NCBI GenBank assembly: GCA_019192545.1
Contig: JAHCMI010000005.1
Coordinates: 1-64,000 of the forward strand
Direction of reading: 5' to 3'
From: Rivularia sp. MS3
Lineage (GTDB): Bacteria; Cyanobacteriota; Cyanobacteriia; Cyanobacteriales; Nostocaceae
DNA: 64,000 nt
Numbering within the stretch: position 1 is the stretch's first letter; every line of letters begins with the position of its first letter. A program made the position numbers and the translations under genes. The notes under the pieces were generated by a model that was given only the letters and a program-made list of their open reading frames with translations, ran no database searches and was not told the origin of the DNA. Shown here piece after piece: positions 47,796-57,929 of this stretch.

Positions 47796-49046
47796 TTAAC
47801 TTTGTGTAGATTCAATACTGATTAATTGACCATCTTGCTCATCGGTTAAAACGTATAAACCTCCATCTGGGCCTTGGCGGACATCGCGAACTCTTCGACC
47901 GATGGGAATCGATTCTTCTTTGACGACATTACCGTTTCCATCCAAATCAATGCGACGAACATCATTAGAGACTAAACCACCAGCAAATAGATCTCCTTTC
48001 CATGCTCCGAAGCGATCGCCTGAATAAAATGCTAATCCCGAAGGTGCTATCGAAGGAGTCCACACTACTTTTGGTTCCGGTACTCCCGGACGGGATTTAA
48101 CGCTGGTAACTGGTCCTCCAGAATATTCATCGCTGTAACTAACTTCTGGCCAACCATAATTTTCACCAGCTTGCATCAGATTAAGTTCGTCACCACCCCT
48201 AGAACCATGTTCTGTAGACCATAACCTATTATTAATCGGGTCTACAGTCATTCCTTGAATATTACGATGTCCGTAACTCCATATCGCTTTATCAGCATTA
48301 TCCGATGCAGCGAAGGGGTTATCTTTAGGTATTGAACCGTCATCGTTTAAACGAACAACTTTACCGAAATGAGAATTAAGATTTTGAGCTTGTTTGCGGA
48401 TTAAATCCCCATTTAGCTGAGTTGGTGGATTACCACCATCACCAATCGCAACTAACATCGTATTATCTGGGAGCCAAACAATACGCGAACCAAAATGTTG
48501 ACCTCCTGGTTTTGCTTGAGAAACCTGGAAAATAACGTCCCAATCTTTTAAAGTTGACCCGTCAAATGTCGCTTTAGCAACTCTGGTACGATTAGCTTGA
48601 TTGGTACCGTGAGAATAGGTAAAGTAAACTAAGCGGTTTTTTTCAAAATTCGGATGCAGCGAAACATCCATCAAACCCCCTTGATTAACCGCGAAAATTT
48701 CTGGCACTCCTGCGACAGGTTTGGGGTCTAAAGTTCCATTACGAACGATTCGCACCCTTCCCGGACGTTCGGTAATCAACATTGCTCCATCGGGAAGCCA
48801 TGCCATACCCCAAGGTCGTTCTAAACCTCGCAATACCGTGGTGGTTTTGAAATTTTTCGCTACAGCTACATTCTTGTCAGAAAACAACGGATTATTAGAT
48901 TGCGAACTATTGGTATTTTGTGCGGTAGTTGATTGATTAGCGCTTTGTGCGTTCGTTGCATTATCTGTAGAAGAACAAGATGCAAGAGCTAAGAGAAAAA
49001 TTACGCTTAGCGTTGCTGTTATTGGGCGAATGATATGAGTTTTCAT
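47796..49046 (-). CDS. PQQ-dependent sugar dehydrogenase, lipoprotein
   Basis: 416 residues. Lipoprotein signal with lipobox LASC (Cys24), a Ser/Thr/Asn-rich linker, then a six-bladed propeller of the soluble aldose/sorbosone dehydrogenase type: RGLERPWGMAWLPDGAMLIT, QGGLMDVSLHPNFEKN, QHFGSRIVWLPDNTMLVAIG, GHRNIQGMTVDP, STEHGSRGGDELN and GPDGGLYVLTDE. It oxidises sugars with PQQ and Ca2+ outside the cytoplasmic membrane. It lies just upstream of pqqA on the same strand, which ties the cofactor operon to its user. Confidence 0.93.
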   Translation of the reverse strand: MKTHIIRPITATLSVIFLLALASCSSTDNATNAQSANQSTTAQNTNSSQSNNPLFSDKNVAVAKNFKTTTVLRGLERPWGMAWLPDGAMLITERPGRVRIVRNGTLDPKPVAGVPEIFAVNQGGLMDVSLHPNFEKNRLVYFTYSHGTNQANRTRVAKATFDGSTLKDWDVIFQVSQAKPGGQHFGSRIVWLPDNTMLVAIGDGGNPPTQLNGDLIRKQAQNLNSHFGKVVRLNDDGSIPKDNPFAASDNADKAIWSYGHRNIQGMTVDPINNRLWSTEHGSRGGDELNLMQAGENYGWPEVSYSDEYSGGPVTSVKSRPGVPEPKVVWTPSIAPSGLAFYSGDRFGAWKGDLFAGGLVSNDVRRIDLDGNGNVVKEESIPIGRRVRDVRQGPDGGLYVLTDEQDGQLISIESTQS

Positions 49047-49242
49047 CAGTTATCAGTTTCCAGGATGCATTACTCTTGTAATCAATTTATTGGCTATTTT
49101 TACAAATATAATTAGCTACAATTGCAAAACTGTTTTCGAGTGTGACAAAAAAACATGACAACAAAATGACACCCAATTAAAAAATTATCAATTTGTAATT
49201 AAACTTTAAATATGCTTTCTGATTAAATATTCAACGAGAATT

Positions 49243-49777
49243 ATAGGTTGGGTTAGACGCACAACAATATCGAATTATAAATTTATAATTCTCATTGCGT
49301 CGTAACCTAACATTTGAATATCTGAAATTAATTTAAAAAAATATATTTGAGAAAATATTATTTATCTAATTAATAATATTGATGTTGGGTTACGACACGA
49401 ATCAAAATTATTTGTCGGTAATCAATATCTTTGCGTGTCTAACCCAACCTACAATAAATTCTAGTGAAAAATTGTAGGGTGTGTTGTCGCAAAGCGCAAC
49501 GCACCAATTATGAAGGTATATATAAAATTTCACTCTTCAATATCGAAATGTTGGGTTACGACACGAATCAAAATTATTCGTGGGTAATCAATATATTTGT
49601 GTGTCTAATCCAACCTACGTAATAATCGATAACCCGCCTACGGTTGCAAACCGTAGACTAATAGCAAAAGTCTTATAAATAAGACTAGCGAATAATAAAA
49701 TTTGTAGGTTTGGTTGGACGCAAGATAGTATTTAATTATTAACCTATAGCTTATATTGCGTCTTAACCCAACATTTG
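49243..49777. repeat. Cluster of four family C repeats with a REP between
   Basis: Copies at about 49243-49317, 49381-49455 (inverted), 49548-49620 (inverted) and 49702-49777, each with TTGGGTTAGACGC-like and GCGTCGTAACCCAA-like ends. A REP palindrome (GTAGGGTGTGTTGTCGC ... GCAACGCACC) sits at 49473-49504. The rest of 49047-49242 is AT-rich and empty. Confidence 0.8.
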
Positions 49778-49791
49778 GAGATTTATTAAAA

Positions 49792-50109
49792 ATGATTCAT
49801 CAAAACTGGGGTAAGTTAGTTAGCGAGCATTTTATAAACTAAATTGCGAGATTTCCTAACATTGGAGATTCGGTAACTGGTAGAGTTATAGCTTGCGCTC
49901 CATTTGGAATATGGCTAGATATAAACTATGGAATACCTGCTTTACTTGAAATAATTCAGCTTGATTATCAAAAATATCAGCCAGCTGATTATCCAGAATG
50001 GACACCATATATTGATGAGGAAATCGATGCTTTTGTAGTTGCTATTTTGGATAAACAAGTACGATTAACTCAAAATTTTTTATTTGCTAATAGTTGTAGA
50101 CAGAGTTAA
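49792..50109 (+). pseudogene. S1-like RNA-binding domain protein with early in-frame stop
   Basis: The frame from ATG 49792 (MIHQNWGKLVSEHFIN) meets TAA at 49840-49842 and then continues open to 50107: IGDSVTGRVIACAPFGIWLD, IPALLEIIQ and DEEIDAFVVAILDKQVRLTQ. GDxVxGxVxxxxxFGxWxD is the S1/OB-fold signature. One point mutation would restore about 105 residues. Likely inactivated; a short form starting after the stop has no ATG. Confidence 0.7.
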
Positions 50110-50148
50110 ATGCAGTCAAATATTGAATTATTATGATAATGGCCGTGG

Positions 50149-50214
50149 TGCGTCACGGCATTATGTTAATTTATAACCTCGATGATGATTAATTCGTGCC
50201 GTGGCACACCCTAC
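50149..50214. repeat. REP-like repeat
   Basis: GGTGCGTCACGGCA against TGCCGTGGCACACCCTAC; same family as copies at 43.2 and 51.8 kb. Confidence 0.7.
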
Positions 50215-50305
50215 AAGATTCAATCTCAAATTTTTACCAAAATCCTGATAAACAAGTTATCACAGAGTTATTACAACAACGACTCGTATCTACAGGTGAT
50301 AAATT

Positions 50306-51208
50306 TTGATTTTCAAAAAAGTTCCACAGTTGTGGAAGAATTTTCTCATCGGAATAATAATCATACTTTTACCAATATTCCTCATAGATAATTGGCTTCC
50401 CTACACTTTGTTGAGTCACTACAATTATCCTGTTGACTTAAAACCGGCTATTTTTCAAAAATTCAACGCAAAAATCGAAAATATCAATTTTACAACCACC
50501 GATAATATAGATATCTCCGGTTGGTGGATTCCTTCTCTCAAAAATTCATCTGAAAATCCGACTTTGATAGTATTGCATTCTCTGGGTGGTACTCGGCAAG
50601 ATTTTCTCAAGTTTAATTTACCAATTTGGCAGCAAGGTGTTAATTTAGCGCTTATCGATATGAGGAGTCATGGTGATAGCGGTGGTGAATATTTTACTTA
50701 TGGTTTCCACGAGCGGAAAGATGTCTTACAATTAATTGATTTTCTAGAAGAATATCATAAAGATGAATCACAAAATATAAATGTGATGGGAATTTCTGCG
50801 GGTGGCGCTGTTGCGATTTCTTCAGCAGCTTACGATAAACGAATTCAAGGATTAATTACAATATCCGCTTTTGCTGATTTAAATAATACTATTAAGAAAC
50901 AAGTTCCTTGGCTACCGTCTTTTTGGAGAAAGAGAGCAATTACCAAAGCGGAGGAAATTGCTGAGTTTAATATTGAGGAAATTTCACCGATAAAGCAGAT
51001 TGCAAAAGTAAATTGTCCTATTTTAATCGTTCATGGAACCTTGGATAAATATATTCCTTTTGTTAATGGCAAGAAGCTTTATAAGGCTGCTAAGGGTGAG
51101 AAATCATTTTATGCTGTGGAAGGTGGGAATCACAGTACGGTTTTGGATAAAGGTGGCGAAGAATTGCAGAAGAAGATTGTTGAATTTATTTGGGAAAGTC
51201 TTTTATAG
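50306..51208 (+). CDS. Membrane-anchored alpha/beta hydrolase
   Basis: 300 residues from a TTG start at 50306, favoured by AGGTGA at 50294-50299. An N-terminal membrane anchor (about 12-34) precedes an alpha/beta hydrolase domain: HSLGGTRQDF oxyanion region, nucleophile Ser in MGISAGGAVA, Asp in VHGTLDKYIPF and His in EGGNHSTVLD. Resembles FrsA/BEM46-like peptidase-family S9 hydrolases. Substrate unknown. Lone gene between repeat clusters. Confidence 0.85.
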   Translation: MIFKKVPQLWKNFLIGIIIILLPIFLIDNWLPYTLLSHYNYPVDLKPAIFQKFNAKIENINFTTTDNIDISGWWIPSLKNSSENPTLIVLHSLGGTRQDFLKFNLPIWQQGVNLALIDMRSHGDSGGEYFTYGFHERKDVLQLIDFLEEYHKDESQNINVMGISAGGAVAISSAAYDKRIQGLITISAFADLNNTIKKQVPWLPSFWRKRAITKAEEIAEFNIEEISPIKQIAKVNCPILIVHGTLDKYIPFVNGKKLYKAAKGEKSFYAVEGGNHSTVLDKGGEELQKKIVEFIWESLL

Positions 51209-51210
51209 AA

Positions 51211-51306
51211 TTAAAGTTCTCCTTCTAAAATAAACTCGTTCTGTTCTGGATACCCGAACATAAAATCACGTATAGCTTTAATCATATCAAGGAAATTAGA
51301 AGGACC
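51211..51306 (-). pseudogene. C-terminal gene remnant
   Basis: On the minus strand 31 codons and a stop read GPSNFLDMIKAIRDFMFGYP then EQNEFILEGEL. They look like the end of a real protein, but the frame upstream is lost in a repeat. No start. Parent family not recognised. Confidence 0.45.
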
Positions 51307-51374
51307 GTAGGTGGGTTATCTCTAAAAACGTGATTTTTTAATAATTTATAACTTGAACTGTAATTTTATTAATT

Positions 51375-51865
51375 GTAGGTTGGGTTAGAAGCACGACAAT
51401 ATCCAATTATGAACTAATAACTTATATTGCTTCGTAACCCAACATTTTTATATATGAAATCAATTTTTTGTTAACAATTAAATTAAATTAAAAAACGCAG
51501 GACTTACGCACAAGTAACGTAATTACGTCATTACGAGCGACAGCGAAGTATTCAGCGAAGCTGCGGATCATCGCCAAAATGCTGGGATTGCTTCGCTACA
51601 CTACGTTTCGCTCGCAATGACAAATAGAGCTTGCGTAAGTCCTAAAACGTACTCGATACATTATGACTTGTTTAATCACAATTCTGATGTTGGGTTACGA
51701 CGCTAATAAAATTCATTTGTGGATAATCAAATTCTTCGTGCATCTAACCCAACCTACATAATTATTTAATCAACAACCATAATAAAAGAATGGTGCGTTA
51801 CGGCATGATTAAATTGATAATCTCCATTTTCACATATTTGTGCCGTAACACACCCTACAACTTCA
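51375..51865. repeat. Repeat cluster: family C (two), family D copy 2 and a REP
   Basis: Family C at about 51375-51448 and 51688-51758, family D at 51498-51644 (CAGGACTTACGCACAAG ... TTGCGTAAGTCCTA) and a REP at 51791-51859 (GGTGCGTTACGGCATG ... GCCGTAACACACCCTAC). A CCTCTCCTGATTAAGGAGAGG palindrome follows at 51884-51907. This fills the gap before the acyl-CoA synthetase gene; no gene inside. Confidence 0.8.
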
Positions 51866-51925
51866 TCTTGTTAACCTCACCCTAACCCTCTCCTGATTAA
51901 GGAGAGGGGAAGGAATTCTATCTTA

Positions 51926-53626
51926 CTATCGAAAACCAAAGTTTAATTCCCCATTCTCTAACTTTGATAAATAATCTTTTGTCAATTCCACATATTTACT
52001 TTCAACAAGAATAAAATGCGGATATTTATCAATTTGTTTATATCCCTGTTTTTGTAATTGGGATTTAAGAATTTTCATTGTAGAAGTTGTTTGATGATGC
52101 TGTTCTACTAATCTAATAATATGGGGAATTGCATATGGTGGTAAAAGTTCTTTGAGTTGATGCAAAAATTCATCGAGATTGCTTGCAAATTCAGATTCTA
52201 CAGGTAAAAGAGATGCCATCCCAACTTTACCGGAAGCTCGGGGAATATCAACTCCATATACAACCGCTTCTTCAACTAAACCAGTTGATAAAATCGCTTC
52301 TTCTACTTCCTGACAAGCAACATTTTCCCCTTTCCAGCGAAAGGTATCTCCCATGCGATCGATAAATTTAAAGAAACCGTCAGCGTCTCTAGATAATAAA
52401 TCTCCGGAGCGCCACCATAAGTCTCCCGGTTCCAATAAATTCTGCCAAATTTTACTTTCATCTAGTGAAGAATCGAGATAACCCCGATATTTATCACCGG
52501 GTACTCGTAATAAAGCTTGTCCAGTTTCTCCGATTGGAACGGGTTTTCCTTGCTCGTCAACTAATACTACATTTTTCGCATTAGGATGATTGGGAGGAAT
52601 AAAACCACAATAACCAGGTTTTCCCGTCCAGTTTGTTAAAGCTGATGCTGGCATTTCTGTAGCACCAAAATGTTCTACAACTCTTGCAATACCAAATCTC
52701 TCGATGGTATTTTCCCACAATCCAGATGTTAAACCGTTGCCAAATATTACTTTTAAAGGATTATTTTTATCTTCAGGTTTTTGGGGACTATTAGCTAAAT
52801 ATCGCCAAAGTTCTCCGATATAAACAACGGAATCGCAATTATAATTACGCACATCATCAAGAAAAGCTCGAACAGAAAATTTTTCTCTAACTACAGCACA
52901 AGCTCCTGCTTCTACACAGCTAGCAAAGGCAACAGCTAAACCGTTACCGTGATATAAAGGCAAAGTTATATAGCAATTACTTTCTGGTGTCATTTGAGTT
53001 CGTAAACTCCAAGCAATTCCCGCTCCAATCATCCGACGATGACTAAAAAGTGCTGGTTTACTACGTCCGCTGGTTCCGCTGGTGAAGATAATTACTACAG
53101 CATCTTCCATAGTAATTTGATTGCGATGTTCTTGAGAAATTCTTCCTTCCCATTCTGTTGATAAAATCGAATTCGGGTCGTAATTTTCCACCGATAGAAT
53201 TGGTTTACCAATATTTATTTTAACTCCCGAATCTTGAGCTAATGTTGATAACTTCTGCTCGGATTCTCTAATATTAAATAATACTGCGGTAATTCCGGCT
53301 TTAGCCAATCCTAATACAGTTGCGAGGAAAACAGCACTGTTATTTTGATGAACTCCGATATATTTATGATTTTGACTTGGATTTTTGTTATTTTGATTTA
53401 AATTAATAGCCCAGTTTGCGATTTTATCGGCTGCTTGATCGAGTTCTTGATAAGTCCAAGGTTTGGCAGAACCTACTTCTCGAATAACTGGTTTTTCCGG
53501 ATATTTATCTACGGATTGTTCCCAAACATCAGCCCAGCTATTTATATTTTGTTCTGCTAATTGTTGAAATCTTTGATTTTCGTATTCGAGATAATCTTGA
53601 TATTTTTCGGTGATATTATTATCCAT
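51926..53626 (-). CDS. Long-chain acyl-CoA synthetase (FATP/FadD6-like)
   Basis: 566 residues. AMP-binding enzyme: P-loop IIFTSGTSGRSKPALFSHRR, VEHFGATEMPA, LWWRSGDLLSRDADGFFKFIDR with GDTFRWKGENVACQEVEE, the very-long-chain/FATP signature. Activates a fatty or other carboxylic acid to the CoA ester through an acyl-adenylate. Last gene of a four-gene minus-strand set; 173 bp from the oxidoreductase gene. Confidence 0.9.
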   Translation of the reverse strand: MDNNITEKYQDYLEYENQRFQQLAEQNINSWADVWEQSVDKYPEKPVIREVGSAKPWTYQELDQAADKIANWAINLNQNNKNPSQNHKYIGVHQNNSAVFLATVLGLAKAGITAVLFNIRESEQKLSTLAQDSGVKINIGKPILSVENYDPNSILSTEWEGRISQEHRNQITMEDAVVIIFTSGTSGRSKPALFSHRRMIGAGIAWSLRTQMTPESNCYITLPLYHGNGLAVAFASCVEAGACAVVREKFSVRAFLDDVRNYNCDSVVYIGELWRYLANSPQKPEDKNNPLKVIFGNGLTSGLWENTIERFGIARVVEHFGATEMPASALTNWTGKPGYCGFIPPNHPNAKNVVLVDEQGKPVPIGETGQALLRVPGDKYRGYLDSSLDESKIWQNLLEPGDLWWRSGDLLSRDADGFFKFIDRMGDTFRWKGENVACQEVEEAILSTGLVEEAVVYGVDIPRASGKVGMASLLPVESEFASNLDEFLHQLKELLPPYAIPHIIRLVEQHHQTTSTMKILKSQLQKQGYKQIDKYPHFILVESKYVELTKDYLSKLENGELNFGFR

Positions 53627-53799
53627 AAAGATTGATTATATTTTAAACCTATATTTGTATTTGACAATTACATAATTTACACAATCCACGATTTTCTCAA
53701 CTGTGAGATTGCTTCCTTACGTCGCAATGACTATAGCTACGTCACAGATATTTAAATTCTAAATTAATTTGTAACAAGAAGAAAACTAACCTTTGACCT

Positions 53800-55044
53800 T
53801 TAACCTTTAACCTGTTGTAACTTTTCAGGAATCAATTTTTCAGAAGAATTATAAACAATTTCTACTGAAGTATTATTATCCAAACTAATACGACCAGCTT
53901 CAAGAATTGCTGTTGTTTGTAATGTTTTGACCGCAGTTGCAACAACATTATCAAAATCTTCGGGTTTACTTCCTTGATTAATACCTGCTACAGCATCAAT
54001 AAATTTTTCAATGCTTTGATAACCATAAGCTTGTTGTCCCGCAAATTTACCGTTGGAAGGTTCGTATTTCATAAATAAAGGATTAATACTTGCATATCCT
54101 CCTGAAACCGTTGCCGATGTGTAACCCCGATGAGCTTGGTCGATTTTTAATTCACCTTGATGTCCCATGTAAAAAAATCTTTGTTGGGAATGAACATCTG
54201 ATTTAGGAGCAATCCACGAAGCTGTATGAACCGAAATTCCTAAATTCTCACTTTTAACGTTTTCCCATTGAATTGTGGTGGTAATCGTATCTTCGGTATT
54301 TATTTTAAAATCATTTTTCGCAACTCCGGTAGCACCTAAAGCATTTACTTTAACCGGTCGAGCAAAATCGCTGACCATCCAATCCAATAAATCGATATGA
54401 TGGGAATTCAAATAGTAGTTGATATCAGAAGATTTCCCAGCCCATTTACCAAAAGTGTGTAGTTGGGTGCGGGGTTGACTCATATAGCTATTCATATAGC
54501 TAAAATCACCAAAACTACGAACGCGATCGCGAGCGTCGGAATACATGGGGTCATACCTTTTATGCATTTCGATTGCAACTAATACATTATGCTCTTTCCC
54601 AGCTGCAATTAATTTCTGATGCTCTGCTAAAGTCTTCACCAGCGGTTTAACAACTAAAACATGTAATCCATGACTAATCGCTGTCATAGCCATTTCAAAA
54701 TGAGTATCATCGGGAGTCACAACAATTACCGCATCCCCAGGTTTCATTTTTTCAATCGCAGTTTGATAAGCTTGGGGATTATATTCATCATCACCGGGAA
54801 AAGTATTGACGTTAATATCTATCCCTTGATATTTTTTTTCTATTTTCTCATGGAAATGATTGCGAATACCCGGAAAAGTCTTGCCATCACGACCGCACAA
54901 AGCAATTTTATTTACCTTACCACGACTTCTTAAATCAAAAAGCACAAGTCCGATAACACCAGCGCTTTTATCAGAATCCGCAGCTGCTCCCCGAACAAAA
55001 CCCGTAACATATTCACCCGTACCGATAACTAAAATATCTGTCAT
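53800..55044 (-). CDS. Gfo/Idh/MocA family oxidoreductase
   Basis: 414 residues with an N-terminal Rossmann fold (ILVIGTGEYVTGFVRG, then DAVIVVTPDDTHFEMAMTAI and HGLHVLVVKPLVKT, in which VKP is the family's EKP-like lysine motif). The substrate domain has SHHIDLLDWMVSDFARPVKV. NAD(P)-dependent sugar or polyol oxidation/reduction is expected. Middle gene of the four-gene set. Confidence 0.9.
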   Translation of the reverse strand: MTDILVIGTGEYVTGFVRGAAADSDKSAGVIGLVLFDLRSRGKVNKIALCGRDGKTFPGIRNHFHEKIEKKYQGIDINVNTFPGDDEYNPQAYQTAIEKMKPGDAVIVVTPDDTHFEMAMTAISHGLHVLVVKPLVKTLAEHQKLIAAGKEHNVLVAIEMHKRYDPMYSDARDRVRSFGDFSYMNSYMSQPRTQLHTFGKWAGKSSDINYYLNSHHIDLLDWMVSDFARPVKVNALGATGVAKNDFKINTEDTITTTIQWENVKSENLGISVHTASWIAPKSDVHSQQRFFYMGHQGELKIDQAHRGYTSATVSGGYASINPLFMKYEPSNGKFAGQQAYGYQSIEKFIDAVAGINQGSKPEDFDNVVATAVKTLQTTAILEAGRISLDNNTSVEIVYNSSEKLIPEKLQQVKG

Positions 55045-55125
55045 TGGATTTTAGATTTTAGATTTTAGATTTTGGATTGGTAGTTGGTAATTGGCAATTA
55101 GTAATTGGTAATTGACATTTTTCCG

Positions 55126-56469
55126 CTACTTACTACTTGCTACTTTTAAAACTCTATCAGTATAAGAATTACCAAATAAATTATCTGGATCTAACTGATA
55201 GCGTACTTGCTGAAAATCATTCCAGTGGGGATATATTTTTGCTAATTTTTCTGCATCTGGTCCAAATCTTTTAGCCCAGTGGGGACGACCATCATATTTA
55301 GTCATTATCTTTTCATAATCATTGAAATAATCTCGACAATCAACTTTTTTACCATAAGGAATATAATTAATTATTCCGATATAACAGCTATCTCTTCCCT
55401 GACAAGGACTCAACCATATATCATCTCCTTTAACGAAACGAACTTCAATCGGAAGATGAACTTTGTAATCTTTCTTTTGAATCAAATCCCGAATTTCTTC
55501 TAAAGCTTGAACGGTATACTCTATGGGAATAGCCCATTCATTTACCTGCTGTTTGAATAAACAATCAAAGTTAAACTGACTTAAACTATCACCCCGCGAT
55601 TGTTTCGGCTGACTAAACATTTGTTGAGCATACCAACGATTAATTGCAGGAATGAAATTTCGGTTATAAGTTGCTAAATATAATAAAAATTCAAAAGCAT
55701 AAAATCCAATCAGCTTTTGTTGATACCAATCTCCCAAACGCTCAAATATATTCTTTTTAACTGTACTCTCTTCCGGTAATTCACGAGTAGCAGTCCATTC
55801 CCAAGCCATATCTACATGAGGTAAATACCAAAAACGATAATGGTCGGATTTCAAAGATTCTGGTAAATTCTCATATACTGCTTTTAAAGTTTGCGGCTGC
55901 TCTTTTACTGATAAATCGAAACTTTCCGTTACCTTTAATTTATATTCCGTAATTAATCCCAAACTTCCTAAATGACATTGAACGGCTTTAAATAATTGAG
56001 AATTTTCATCTTGAGAAACTGCGATCGTTTCTCCCTGACCATTTACCAACGTAATCTCTTCAATAATCGTCGGCATTATACCATACTTTAAACCAGTTCC
56101 ATGAGTCGCTGTAGCCATTGCACCGGAAATTGTTTGAGCAGAAATAGAACCTAAATTTGGTAGTGCTAATCCATATTTCGCCAAACTTTGACTTAATTCA
56201 TGAATCGTAACCCCTGCTTCAACAACAACGGTTTGATTTTCATAATCTATATTTTTAATAGTATTTAAACCATCAAGACAAACTAATTCTTCATTGCTCA
56301 TAGCTATATCGCTAGGAGAATGTGCGGAACCAAATACTCGAATTTTGCTTCCCCGATTTATTGCTTGACAAACAATATCCCTAACTTCTTTAACCGAAAC
56401 AGGATGATGCACTTTAGAGGGTATACATTCATATTCCCCCGACCAATTTATAAAACGCTTTTGATTCAT
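55126..56469 (-). CDS. FAD-binding oxidoreductase, aldonolactone-oxidase type
   Basis: 447 residues. PCMH/VAO FAD domain: IRVFGSAHSPSDIAMS (usual HS motif position for covalent or tight FAD), LGSISAQTISGAMATATHGT and GLITEYKLKV. The C-terminal ALO domain ends HWAKRF, YPHWNDFQQVRYQLDPDNLF, as in D-arabinono-/L-gulono-1,4-lactone oxidases. Oxidises a sugar lactone or alcohol. Starts 3 nt after the upstream gene's stop, so one transcript. Confidence 0.9.
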   Translation of the reverse strand: MNQKRFINWSGEYECIPSKVHHPVSVKEVRDIVCQAINRGSKIRVFGSAHSPSDIAMSNEELVCLDGLNTIKNIDYENQTVVVEAGVTIHELSQSLAKYGLALPNLGSISAQTISGAMATATHGTGLKYGIMPTIIEEITLVNGQGETIAVSQDENSQLFKAVQCHLGSLGLITEYKLKVTESFDLSVKEQPQTLKAVYENLPESLKSDHYRFWYLPHVDMAWEWTATRELPEESTVKKNIFERLGDWYQQKLIGFYAFEFLLYLATYNRNFIPAINRWYAQQMFSQPKQSRGDSLSQFNFDCLFKQQVNEWAIPIEYTVQALEEIRDLIQKKDYKVHLPIEVRFVKGDDIWLSPCQGRDSCYIGIINYIPYGKKVDCRDYFNDYEKIMTKYDGRPHWAKRFGPDAEKLAKIYPHWNDFQQVRYQLDPDNLFGNSYTDRVLKVASSK

Positions 56470-56472
56470 GGT

Positions 56473-57240
56473 TCACAAAACCGTAACGATTCCCCGTTGA
56501 ATATTCGAGTATTTTAATTGTATTTCTGCACGGGATAATTTGGAGGACATTTTCTGTTCGTGATACTTTTTACGTTTTAAATCCTTCCAATCATTAACCC
56601 ATTTTAGCTGTGATAAACTCACTAATTTTGCATGGGCTTCATCGGGATAAAGCTGCTGTAGCAACGAAATAGTAGTCACTTCCTCCATTCCCCCAGGTAC
56701 ATCTTTAAGAAGTCCGCTGGAAACTCCTAAAAATCCCGTGATATTCAATTTCGATAAATTCCACAAAGCCAAAGTATTCCAAGGAGAAGTCATTCCATCT
56801 ATTGGTTTAACTCCTGCATCCCCTCCATGATTCAAAATCATCTTTGCTCCGACTACTAATGTATCTGCGGTTAGATGCAAATCCAATATCTTTATGTCTG
56901 CCGATTTAACGTGAACTTCTGGACTTTGCAGTAAAAGTTTGCTTCCACCTAAAGAAGTTGCTTCATAAACTATTGCGTTTAGAGGATGGGCAAATCCTTT
57001 CCAGGGGTTAACCAAAAGTGAATGCACTCGCTTTCCAAAGCAAGAAACAGTTTGAGTAATTTGCTCAAAAAGGTGTTCGTCAGTCGCTATAACCACATAA
57101 TCTGCGTACTTTAATACTTGTTTACACCAGTTTTTTAATCGAGAAAAGTTAGGAGTGTGGGTACCACAAGCACTATGAATTCTTGTTCCAATAATCAGAG
57201 ACATGGATCTAAATAGTATTAAGTTATGTAAATTAATCAT
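56473..57240 (-). CDS. Hypothetical protein, GT-A-like nucleotide-diphospho-sugar fold
   Basis: Up to 255 residues; MSLIIGTRIHSACGTHTPNF from ATG 57204 may be the true start. The N-terminal half resembles a small glycosyltransferase GT-A domain (CKQVLKYADYVVIATDEHLF, LLVNPWKGFAHPLNAIVYEA), but no DxD motif stands out. First gene of the four-gene set; its stop is 3 nt from the next start. A role in making the sugar handled by the following two oxidoreductases is inference. Confidence 0.65.
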   Translation of the reverse strand: MINLHNLILFRSMSLIIGTRIHSACGTHTPNFSRLKNWCKQVLKYADYVVIATDEHLFEQITQTVSCFGKRVHSLLVNPWKGFAHPLNAIVYEATSLGGSKLLLQSPEVHVKSADIKILDLHLTADTLVVGAKMILNHGGDAGVKPIDGMTSPWNTLALWNLSKLNITGFLGVSSGLLKDVPGGMEEVTTISLLQQLYPDEAHAKLVSLSQLKWVNDWKDLKRKKYHEQKMSSKLSRAEIQLKYSNIQRGIVTVL

Positions 57241-57894
57241 TATTTAACATTATAAATTGTATTGTGAAAAACAAACACTTCTATTCACAATCCATACCTT
57301 ACTGATAGCTGCTTTCAAGTTCTAACTGCTAGACTCTTAGTTCTATTCCCAAACACAGGATATTTGCATCAGCCCTAAGTCAGATAGTACTGAAGAGTTT
57401 TTTCTTGGATATTTGACTATTTGCGATGATATTTGCTGTAATTTAAACAAAAATCTTCCTAACGGTAATGCTTGAGACTATTGTCAAAGTTTATTTTATG
57501 ATTTACAATAAAAGGTTATAATAAATTTCCAAAAATGTAATAACTTCAGATTTTATTAGTAAATGAAGTTAGACTAACGACGAAATTCGCTTAATAATCC
57601 AATATTATTTATATTAAAAATGTATTCATTTAGAAGTGATTAAGCGAGCCTAATATTATACCTCGGAACTGATTAATAGTTAAATACAAGAATTGACATT
57701 TAGTCTAAAAAGAATTTCATTCAAAAAAATTGCAAATTTACTATTTTAATTTTACGCATTTTAATGAAAGCAAATAACTTGATAAAATAACTTTTTTATC
57801 ATGCCAATTAAAATAACTATATAGCTATAAATAAATATAATTTTTAATATTTAGTCTAAAGATAGTCTCGCGAATTTTGATATCTTTGAAAACC
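57241..57894. other. Right end of the nifD element, no gene
   Basis: 650 bp, strongly AT-rich. Presumably contains the promoter of the four-gene operon at its left. No repeat of the dispersed families and no reading frame of note. Confidence 0.55.
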
Positions 57895-57929
57895 TTATTT
57901 GAACGCACTTAGAATACCATAAATAAGCT

